NCBI GenBank assembly: GCA_023137075.1
Contig: JAGLQA010000166.1
Location: forward strand, 1 to 28,837
From: Candidatus Aminicenantota bacterium
GTDB lineage: Bacteria > Acidobacteriota > Aminicenantia > UBA2199
Reading direction: 5' to 3'
DNA: 28,837 nucleotides
Part shown: one piece after another, positions 15,581 through 21,989 of the stretch
How the letters are laid out: each line of letters opens with the position of its first letter
How positions within the stretch are numbered: the stretch's first letter is position 1
The notes under the pieces: generated by a model
What the model saw: the letters and a program-made list of their open reading frames with translations, nothing else
Database searches by the model: none
What the model was told of the DNA's origin: nothing
Made by a program: the position numbers and the translations under genes

Positions 15581-18500
15581 ATGATGAAAGCGATCATTGA
15601 AAGACCGGTCCTGGCCTCCATATTTTTTGTTATTGTCATCTTATTGGGGATTTATTCATTGAGAAACACACCAATCGAATTGGTACCCGACGCCGAAGAA
15701 GGTTTACCCTCGCTAACGGTCACTTACTCATGGTACGGCATCTCGCCGGATGTCCTGCTGCAGAAGGTGCTGATTCCCGCTGAAGGGGAAATCATTGAAG
15801 TCCAGGGAGTGGCCAAGATCAACAGTTATGCACGGCAGGGTTCCGGAAATCTGAAAGTGGAATTCACCCGGGATACGAAGATGAAGTTTGCCACCGTTGT
15901 GCTCAGCGAAAGGTTAAACCGTCTACACGACAGCCTGCCCGAACAGGTGTCCCGGCCCCGGATTGACCCGTATGTTCCCGATGAATTTCAATCGAAACCC
16001 GCCCTCAGGTTCGGTGTGCACGGTGAACATCTCTCGGTTTTTGCCCTGAAAAAAATCGTGGATAAAGATATATTGCCTTACCTGAAATCGATCCGCGGCA
16101 TCGAGGGAATCGAGGTGCAAGGCGGGATCGATCCTGAGATCAAGATCCAGACCAATATGGAAAAGTTGAAACGGTATAGTGTGGACCTCGACCTGATCCG
16201 CCGCCGTATTAATGATTATTATTATACTAAAAAATCGGTCACCATGACGAAAAGCGCCGGGGAAATCACCCTTTCCCTGTCCGAATCCCCGAAAGAGATA
16301 CTGGCTCTCCAAGAAATCGTGCTGAGAAAAACGGGGGAAAAAAAGATTCGCTTGAAAGAAGTGGCCGATGTCTATTTAGGATACGAGGAGCAGCGTGTTG
16401 AACACCGTTTTAACGGCATGGTGGATATCGGTTTCGAGTTGTATAAGGAAGCGAACTTCAGTTCCATGGAATTATCTAAGAGAGTAAAAGAGAAACTGCG
16501 CCACTTAGTCAACCGGTTGAACGGCAAAGTGGAATTCACCATTCAATATGATGAAAGTAAAGAGTTAAGAGATAATCTGCTGCGATTAGCCAAAATTGCC
16601 CTGCTCATCTTAATCATCATTTTTGTTATATTGATCGTTATCGTGAGAGATATTAAAGCATCCCTGCTCATTTTCTCCTCCGTTTTCTTTTCCGTGTTTA
16701 CCACCTTTACCATGATTTATATATTTAAAATCCCGCTGAACTTACTTACTCTATCCGGCCTGACCCTGGGTTTCGGTTTGTTCGTGGACAACGCGGTGGT
16801 GGTTTTCGACAGTATCCTGAGGCACCGGGAAAAAGGGCTCGACCTGGTGAAATCCGCCATCGAAGGGGCTAAAGCCGTTATCCTGCCGGTTTTATCCTCG
16901 ACCCTGACCACCATTATCGTGTTCTTCTCCTTTGCCCTGTTGTTTAAAGACCGGCTGCGAGTATATTACCTGCCCCTGGCTTACATTATCGCTATATCTC
17001 TACTTTCGTCCATCGTGGTCTCTTTTGTGTTGATCCCATCTCTCAGTTCGCGGATCAGGATAAAGGTAAAACAAAAAGATGTCCTTTTTAAAAAGGGCAG
17101 TTTTTATCCCTTTATCTTAAAACACCCTTTGTGCGTCATTGTCCCGATTATACTCATTTTGCTCATCTCCTTTAATACCTTTAAAGAAGAGGTCTCCTTC
17201 GGCAGTTTTTTCGGCTGGAGGTCCAGGGATTATTCTATTGTTTCACTCACTTTCCCCTCCGGGGCGGAGTTTAAAGATGTACGCAAGGCGATCCTCGATT
17301 TTGAATTCTTAGCGAAATCGAAACCCTTCGATAAAGAGATTAACACCTGGATAATGGGCAACCGTGCCCGGATGATCATTAGCTACCCCGATGAGATTGA
17401 GGCCTCCGCCTTACCCATCCAGTTGGAACAGGAGATGATCGGCCTGGCCACCAACCTGGCCGGCATCGGTGTATATGTTTCAGGCTTCAGCCAGGAGCCC
17501 TATTATTACAACCCGGATACCGGCACCTATACCCCTTACCAGGTGCAGATCAAAGGGTATAACTTTGAAAAACTATTGGAAATCGCATACAAACTAAAAA
17601 AAGACCTGCTGAACCACCGCAGGATAAAAGTGGTGGATGTGCAGACCGATAAGCAATCCTGGTGGGGAGGGAAACAAAAGTATTACTCCTTAAAATTGGA
17701 CAGGTCTAAACTAAATGCCTATGGGCTGCAGCCCGGTTACCTGCTGGGCATCATCTATACGGTTTTGCGAGAGAGCGCCAACGTTCAGAAGTTAAAGTTC
17801 GACGATAAGGAACTTTCGATCGAGATAAAAGCGTCGGATGTGGATGAACTTGAATTATATGAAATTTTAGACATGAACCAGCAGTTGCCCGAGGGCGTCC
17901 CCTTCCGGATAAGGGATGTGGTCACCATAGATCTCACCACCCAAAAAGGCGGTATTACCCGGGAAGAGCAGGAGTATTTTGCCATGGTTATGTGGGATTA
18001 CCTTGGCTCCGCCAAGGCGGGGGATCGCCACCACAAAACCGTATTTAAAAATCTCACCCTGCCGGTGGGCTTTTCTAAAAGCGAGGAGGAGCAGCGCTGG
18101 CTCATGACCGAGGAAGAAGAGCACCAGTTATGGACGGCTATCGGGCTCTCTCTTTTTCTTATATACCTGATCTTAGGCATCCTATATGAAAATTTTTTCC
18201 AGCCCATCCTGATTATGCTGGCCATTCCTCTGGCCCTGATCGGGGTCTTTATCGCCTTTGTGGTCATGGATGAAAACTTTGATTCCACCTCCTATATCGG
18301 CATTATCATACTTTCCGGTGTGGTGGTGAATAATGCCATCCTGTTGATCGATAATATCAACCGTCACGCCCGAAAATCCAAAGAGATTATCCATGCTATT
18401 GTCATCGGCACCAAGGAGCGGATCAGGCCTATTTTTATGACCACCGCCACCACGGTTTTGGGCATGCTCCCGCTAATCATTCTGAAGGACGCGTCCAGTT

Positions 18501-18658
18501 CGTCGGCCGACATCTGGTCCAACCTGGCGTTGTGCACTGTTGGCGGTTTAACCACCTCGGCTTTTTTTATCCTGTTCGTCCTGCCCATTTTCTACTATCT
18601 CTTTTTCAAACTGCAGTATTTTATCACCCACCCGACAGTAAAATTAAAACAAGAGTAA
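15581..18658 (+). CDS. RND-family efflux permease, second of a tandem pair
   Basis: I start at ATG 15581, seven bases after GAGGAG (15568-15573); an upstream TTG at 15566 overlaps that site. The product has about 1025 residues with normal RND topology. It is distinct from its neighbour: FGLFVDNAVVVFDSILRHRE carries Asp403 in TM4, and the second half has GVVVNNAILLIDNIN where the first pump has an NDAIVKVEYS sequence. RPIFMTTATTVLGMLPLII is conserved. The large second periplasmic loop contains many Tyr/Trp (YYYNPDTGTYTPYQVQIKGY). Two unlike permeases with one adaptor recall MdtABC-type heteromeric pumps. No outer-membrane channel gene follows, so it must use one encoded elsewhere. Confidence 0.92.
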   Translation: MMKAIIERPVLASIFFVIVILLGIYSLRNTPIELVPDAEEGLPSLTVTYSWYGISPDVLLQKVLIPAEGEIIEVQGVAKINSYARQGSGNLKVEFTRDTKMKFATVVLSERLNRLHDSLPEQVSRPRIDPYVPDEFQSKPALRFGVHGEHLSVFALKKIVDKDILPYLKSIRGIEGIEVQGGIDPEIKIQTNMEKLKRYSVDLDLIRRRINDYYYTKKSVTMTKSAGEITLSLSESPKEILALQEIVLRKTGEKKIRLKEVADVYLGYEEQRVEHRFNGMVDIGFELYKEANFSSMELSKRVKEKLRHLVNRLNGKVEFTIQYDESKELRDNLLRLAKIALLILIIIFVILIVIVRDIKASLLIFSSVFFSVFTTFTMIYIFKIPLNLLTLSGLTLGFGLFVDNAVVVFDSILRHREKGLDLVKSAIEGAKAVILPVLSSTLTTIIVFFSFALLFKDRLRVYYLPLAYIIAISLLSSIVVSFVLIPSLSSRIRIKVKQKDVLFKKGSFYPFILKHPLCVIVPIILILLISFNTFKEEVSFGSFFGWRSRDYSIVSLTFPSGAEFKDVRKAILDFEFLAKSKPFDKEINTWIMGNRARMIISYPDEIEASALPIQLEQEMIGLATNLAGIGVYVSGFSQEPYYYNPDTGTYTPYQVQIKGYNFEKLLEIAYKLKKDLLNHRRIKVVDVQTDKQSWWGGKQKYYSLKLDRSKLNAYGLQPGYLLGIIYTVLRESANVQKLKFDDKELSIEIKASDVDELELYEILDMNQQLPEGVPFRIRDVVTIDLTTQKGGITREEQEYFAMVMWDYLGSAKAGDRHHKTVFKNLTLPVGFSKSEEEQRWLMTEEEEHQLWTAIGLSLFLIYLILGILYENFFQPILIMLAIPLALIGVFIAFVVMDENFDSTSYIGIIILSGVVVNNAILLIDNINRHARKSKEIIHAIVIGTKERIRPIFMTTATTVLGMLPLIILKDASSSSADIWSNLALCTVGGLTTSAFFILFVLPIFYYLFFKLQYFITHPTVKLKQE

Positions 18659-18725
18659 CCTATTCGAATTAGATTAAAAACAACCGGCCCCCATATCCCC
18701 CCGGATAAGCAGAAATACTAAATTC

Positions 18726-18744
18726 TATTATTTAAAAAATAATA
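18726..18744 (+). other. A+T-only inverted repeat downstream of the RND operon
   Basis: TATTATTT-AAA-AAATAATA is a perfect 8-bp stem with a 3-base loop, 68 bases after the RND stop. It lacks the G+C stem of an intrinsic terminator; it may be a weak transcript end or a protein site. Confidence 0.3.
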
Positions 18745-18750
18745 AAAATG

Positions 18751-18774
18751 AGGAGTGGGAACTCCTTTCGGAGG
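18751..18774 (+). promoter_or_regulatory. Overlapping alternative hairpins at the ribosome-binding site of the truncated cupin gene
   Basis: AGGAGT-GGGA-ACTCCT (18751-18766) is a 6-bp stem with a GNRA-type GGGA loop. The same CTCC (18762-18765) can instead pair with GGAG of the ribosome-binding site at 18770-18774 across TTTC. The two pairings exclude each other, the layout of a small translational switch. The stems are short and chance is a real alternative. Confidence 0.25.
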
Positions 18775-18778
18775 TTAT

Positions 18779-19000
18779 ATGCCTGTCAAAATAAAACCCC
18801 CTACTATTATTAAAGCTGACGGAAATAAGCCGAAAGTCATCGAAGAATTTATCGGCCGGGTGAACAGCAATACGGAAGCTGTGAGTGTTGCCCGTATGAA
18901 GAGTCCCCCCGGCTGGGTCTCCGAAGGAGCAACCGCTTACGTCCCGATCAGGACGCCGATCAATTTATTTTCCATATTGGAAATAACACAAAATTTTTAA
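18779..19000 (+). pseudogene. Truncated cupin-domain protein gene
   Basis: ATG 18779 follows a strong GGAGG (18770-18774). The first fifty or so residues (MPVKIKPPTIIKADGNKPKV, then FIGRVNSNTEAVSVARMKSP, PGWVSEG) match from memory the start of a roughly 115-residue family of single cupin proteins, in which the next residues are QTPEFDEYTVVLKG and the metal-binding barrel. Here the match stops after WVSEG and an unrelated tail (ATAYVPIRTPINLFSILEIT) runs to a stop at 19000. The barrel motifs are absent, and I do not see them further downstream. The break near 18930 therefore marks a deletion or insertion boundary. The following DNA changes to strongly A+T-rich. The fragment is unlikely to fold as a cupin. 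Confidence 0.6.
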
Positions 19001-19034
19001 ACTGATAGCATGTTTTTTATAAAGTCGATTATAG

Positions 19035-19073
19035 TTGAAATATTGTCGCATTTACTACATATTAGTATATGTA
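19035..19073 (+). promoter_or_regulatory. Promoter candidate with an overlapping inverted repeat, upstream of the TOPRIM gene
   Basis: TTGAAA (19035-19040), 17 bases, CATATT (19058-19063). The -10 lies inside TACATAT-TAGT-ATATGTA (19056-19073), a perfect 7-bp inverted repeat suited to a dimeric repressor. The gene starts 112 bases further on. The region between (19074-19185) shows no other feature. Confidence 0.3.
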
Positions 19074-19185
19074 TGTTTTGAGTAGATATTCCATGTTTCG
19101 ATTTCATGAGAGAGTATAATGTTGATTGTCATGATTCTATTTCATCAATACCGTTGGGTGAGTAAAAATCAATTAATTGGGAAAA

Positions 19186-20910
19186 ATGGATAATATTTTG
19201 AAAAATAACAGTCTATACTTAGAATATTTAATTGATAACGAATTATTAGCTTCCTGCCCACTTCTTACTGCTAAACAATTCATTAATTATTGCAAAGAGA
19301 GGGACATAGATTTGAAAAAGGAACAATTGGAGCAATTTGAAAAGATAAAATTGTTTTATCCGATTGCGAGAGTTTATTACCGGGATATTAGGGGAACATA
19401 TTTCAGATTTAAAAAAGAATACGCGATAAACTGGTTGAAGGACGGCCACCTATGGCACCCAGCATCACGTGATTTTCAAGATTGGAAAACATTCTATGAT
19501 GAAGATGGAGAGAAAAATATAGAAAGTTTTTATTCGATATTTCAATGTTATTCGTTATATATCCTTATTCACTCAACTAAAGTTGAACTTCGAGCAGAGT
19601 GGATTGATTATTATAATGAAAAAAATTTCAACAAAACAAAAAAATTCCTGGAATCATCTATAGAAAATTTCAAAAAAAGAATAGAATTAAGAATTGCTCC
19701 ATTAATATGCCAGATAATATCTAACAGATATAATCCGGAAACTCAAACAAATCGCAGGACAATCCGTGTCCCGGGGCATAGCTTTAACTCAAACTCACAT
19801 ATGGATTGGGTCGAATGCTGTCGAAAATGGGATGTAAAAAAAATTTTTAAAGATATGAACATCCCAATCAAGGAGATAAAAAAAATCCATGGAATCCTAT
19901 CCTTTGATGCTAAAAATTCTGACCCCTTGGCTAACTGGTATGATCTAATAAGATTTGTGTCTGTAAACAAGAAAAATAAGTTAAAGGATAAAGCATTAAT
20001 TGCCCAAACAATTTATTCAATGGAGCATATGCTTAGGTTATTCTATAAAGCAATAACCGGTGATGATCTTTATCCCCCGGACGAAAGTATGGGGCCGCGG
20101 AAAGCCAAGATTTATGGTAACGATGTAATCAAGAATGAGTTAGAGTATCTTAAATATCTTGTCAATCAATATGATCTGAATCCTAAACCAAAATTGATTC
20201 TTATTGTCGAAGGACAGGGCGAATTAGAGCAATTTCCAAAGTTATCAGAAAAACTTTTCAGATGCTCTTTCCCAAAGCTTGGCATTGAAATTTATTCTAT
20301 TAATGGAATTGATAACTTTACTGGAAAGGAAGCCATAGATAAGTATGGTGCTTTAGAAAAATTCATTGATTATCATCATTATAATCAAACGTTTGTTTAT
20401 ATCATTTCGGATGATGAAAAAAATGCAAGTGTTGTCAAAAAAAATCTTATCAAGGCGAAATCTATATTTTTAACGAGCCGTTTTTTAACAAAGAGAGAGT
20501 ATATTAACCTATGGTGCAAAAAGACCATTGAATTCTCTAATTTTACGCATGATGAGATTGCTAAGGCAATGACAAAATGTTGTAGAGGCAGGTATGTGTT
20601 TCAAGTATCTGAGATTGAAGATTGTGAAAATGAATTAAATGCAAAGGAATCTGATGTTTTGAGTGCGCTATATAAAGAGAAATCCGGGATTAAACTAAAA
20701 AAGAAAAAGCTTTTAGAAATATTATGTGGTTTCATTATCGTTAATCCCGAGAAAGATGTTGGACAAGATCGTAAAGAAATTAGACCGATTGTTAAACACC
20801 TTGAAAAAATAATAGAATTAGCAGCAAAGAATCATCAACCTTCTATGAGAGAATCATGGGAAAAAAATCAGGATTCAGGATTTTTCGGCCAAAAATGTGA
20901 AGGGCAATAA
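19186..20910 (+). CDS. Uncharacterised A+T-rich gene: protein with a TOPRIM (OLD-nuclease-like) signature
   Basis: An open frame of about 574 residues from ATG 19186; a TTG at 19177 is an alternative and neither has a good ribosome-binding site. I do not recognise the family as a whole. Residues about 1-330 are mostly helical and charged with no motif I know. From about 334 the sequence becomes PKPKLILIVEGQGELEQFPK, a hydrophobic strand ending in Glu-Gly as in TOPRIM domains. Then come LGIEIYSINGIDNF and, near 404-410, FVYIISDDEKNA, a second hydrophobic strand ending in acidic residues. Such a Glu plus Asp-Asp/DxD pair binds Mg2+ in TOPRIM nucleases of OLD proteins, primases and topoisomerases. 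No Walker A box is present, so it is not a standard OLD ATPase. Codon use is clearly more A/T-rich than its neighbours, which suggests transfer. It lies between a broken cupin gene and a toxin-antitoxin operon. A defence or mobile-element role is inference. Confidence 0.6.
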   Translation: MDNILKNNSLYLEYLIDNELLASCPLLTAKQFINYCKERDIDLKKEQLEQFEKIKLFYPIARVYYRDIRGTYFRFKKEYAINWLKDGHLWHPASRDFQDWKTFYDEDGEKNIESFYSIFQCYSLYILIHSTKVELRAEWIDYYNEKNFNKTKKFLESSIENFKKRIELRIAPLICQIISNRYNPETQTNRRTIRVPGHSFNSNSHMDWVECCRKWDVKKIFKDMNIPIKEIKKIHGILSFDAKNSDPLANWYDLIRFVSVNKKNKLKDKALIAQTIYSMEHMLRLFYKAITGDDLYPPDESMGPRKAKIYGNDVIKNELEYLKYLVNQYDLNPKPKLILIVEGQGELEQFPKLSEKLFRCSFPKLGIEIYSINGIDNFTGKEAIDKYGALEKFIDYHHYNQTFVYIISDDEKNASVVKKNLIKAKSIFLTSRFLTKREYINLWCKKTIEFSNFTHDEIAKAMTKCCRGRYVFQVSEIEDCENELNAKESDVLSALYKEKSGIKLKKKKLLEILCGFIIVNPEKDVGQDRKEIRPIVKHLEKIIELAAKNHQPSMRESWEKNQDSGFFGQKCEGQ

Positions 20911-21235
20911 GGAGCAAGTTAGGGACGGAGTTGTGAATTTTGGATTCTTACTTTTTCTTAGCTGCTTCAATTGCATTTCTGTACATACTCCCCAATGAAT
21001 GAAATTTAACATTACTAAATTTTGTTACTCAAATCTTTAGCACTGAGGGGAATAAAAAATTTGACTGTCCCCTAAATTCCCTTAAAAATATTTTGCCGGA
21101 AAATGGCAAGATTTAATCATTAGGTAATCTTCCTTTTTCCGTAAAAAACACTATAATTCAAGATCAGGCCCCCTGATTTTTGACTGGGCCGCCAAAGGCG
21201 ATCAAAATAGGGTATTTACTCCTAAAATTTTTCGC
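20911..21235. other. Non-coding, A+T-rich interval with remnants and repeat words
   Basis: Between the TOPRIM gene and the yefM promoter I see no intact gene. It holds AGGGACGGAG at 20921, a short minus-strand protein-like stretch at 20948-21031, GGGGACAGTCAA on the minus strand ending at 21061, and a small inverted repeat TTGCC-N7-GGCAA at 21093-21109. Around 21160-21210 the DNA becomes more G+C-rich, near the start of the ordinary chromosome or of the toxin-antitoxin module. Confidence 0.4.
20948..21031 (-). pseudogene. Possible 3' remnant of a lost gene
   Basis: On the minus strand, 27 codons end at TAA (20950-20948) and read ...KFHSLGSMYRNAIEAAKKK. The C-terminus is amphipathic and lysine-ended, like a real protein tail. 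There is no upstream coding continuation: TGA closes the frame just before. I cannot name the parent gene. Confidence 0.18.
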
Positions 21236-21264
21236 TTGACGAAAGGGGAGCAAACATGTACAAT
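21236..21264 (+). promoter_or_regulatory. Promoter of the yefM-yoeB operon
   Basis: TTGACG (21236-21241), exactly 17 bases, TACAAT (21259-21264), ten of twelve consensus bases, 38 bases before the yefM start codon. Confidence 0.7.
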
Positions 21265-21275
21265 ATAACTGTACA
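21257..21275 (+). promoter_or_regulatory. YefM-YoeB type operator: paired TGTACA hexamers
   Basis: TGTACA at 21257-21262 and again at 21270-21275, centres 13 bp apart, with the first overlapping the -10 hexamer. Paired TGTACA palindromes are the known core of the E. coli yefM-yoeB operator, where YefM and the YefM-YoeB complex repress transcription. The spacing there, as I recall it, is 12 bp. The match to the genes that follow makes autoregulation very likely. Confidence 0.7.
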
Positions 21276-21301
21276 GAGTTTTGCAATAAACGGAGGTAAC
21301 G

Positions 21302-21580
21302 ATGCCGATACAGACGACATATACGAATGCCAGGGCAGAATTTGCCAGGCTGTGGGACGAGGTTACCAACAACCTTGAAGTGGTGATAATTAAAAGAAGA
21401 GGCGCCGAGGATGTGGCTCTTATTTCAGCTTCCGAATTGAAAGGGCTACTTGAAACAAGCCATTTATTACGTTCACCGAAAAATGCCGAACGGTTGTTAG
21501 CTGCTTATGAGCGAGCCATGACAAAAAAAGGGGAACCGCAATCAGTGAACCAATTGCGAAAAGAGGTTGGATTTGAGTAA
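21302..21580 (+). CDS. yefM: YefM/Phd-family antitoxin
   Basis: A 92-residue protein, normal YefM size, with GGAGG at 21292-21296. The N-terminal DNA-binding domain shows TTYTNARAEFARLWDEV, then VVIIKRRGAEDVALISASEL, the Phd/YefM pattern. The C-terminal part (LLRSPKNAERLLAAYERAMT) matches the usual linker 'LLrSPkNAerLlxal' that leads into the flexible toxin-binding tail. It neutralises YoeB by direct binding and represses its own promoter through the TGTACA sites just upstream. Its stop lies within the toxin start region, so the two are translated together. Confidence 0.93.
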   Translation: MPIQTTYTNARAEFARLWDEVTNNLEVVIIKRRGAEDVALISASELKGLLETSHLLRSPKNAERLLAAYERAMTKKGEPQSVNQLRKEVGFE

Positions 21581-21872
21581 AAAAAGAGGAAAAAGTACCC
21601 TTCAAAAAAATCACCTGAAAGAAGCTGTTTTTCAACCGGAATTCCGGGAAGACCTGCGGTATTGGGTGAAAACAAACCGGAAGATTGCGCTGCGGGTATT
21701 TGAATTAATCGAATCGGTTATGAGGGATCCTTTCCAGGGGATTGGAAAACCGGAGCCGCTCAAATCCAATCTTGCCGGGGCCTGGTCCCGTCGTTTGACC
21801 CAGGAACACCGTATCGTCTATATAGTAAGCAGTGCTCGTATTGATTTTTTGCAATGCCGTTACCATTACTGA
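21573..21872 (+). CDS. yoeB: YoeB-family mRNA interferase toxin
   Basis: I start at TTG 21573, six bases after AGAGG (21562-21566); TTG 21567 touches that site and cannot use it. The product is 99 residues, about 15 longer at the N-terminus than E. coli YoeB. The core is textbook: FREDLRYWVKTNRKIALRVF, DPFQGIGKPEPLKSNLAGAW, SRRLTQEHRIVYIV and the C-terminal CRYHY. By alignment to E. coli YoeB the catalytic Glu46, Arg65, His83 and Tyr84 are Glu61, Arg80, His98 and Tyr99, all kept. The toxin cleaves mRNA at the ribosomal A site. It overlaps yefM by eight bases. All key residues are present, so the toxin should be active. Confidence 0.93.
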   Translation: MSKKRGKSTLQKNHLKEAVFQPEFREDLRYWVKTNRKIALRVFELIESVMRDPFQGIGKPEPLKSNLAGAWSRRLTQEHRIVYIVSSARIDFLQCRYHY

Positions 21873-21952
21873 CCGCATTAAGGGGAGGGGGACAGGTAAT
21901 TTGTTGACCCTCCGGGATTCTTAAAATAAGGAGGAAGAAGAAACCTGGGAGT

Positions 21953-21983
21953 TGCATGCAGGTAAGTTAAAATAAAACTTACC
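21953..21983. other. Inverted repeats between yoeB and the histidine kinase gene
   Basis: TGCATGCA (21953-21960) adjoins GGTAAGTT-N7-AACTTACC (21961-21983), a perfect 8-bp stem. It lies between two convergent stop codons, six bases past the kinase stop, so it may be a shared transcript end. Neither side has a clear U-run, so I do not call it an intrinsic terminator. Confidence 0.35.
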
Positions 21984-21989
21984 AAAATT

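Noticed and set aside
9476..19162. Words TCAATACCGT and GTTGGGTGA shared between 9476-9507 and 19143-19162
   Set aside because: The words occur in opposite order and with different spacing, without shared flanks; chance similarity is the simpler reading.
18940..21215. GATCAGG and GCGATCAA-like words on both sides of the A+T-rich segment as possible target-site repeats
   Set aside because: Matches are only seven or eight bases and their spacing differs, too weak to call attachment or target duplications.
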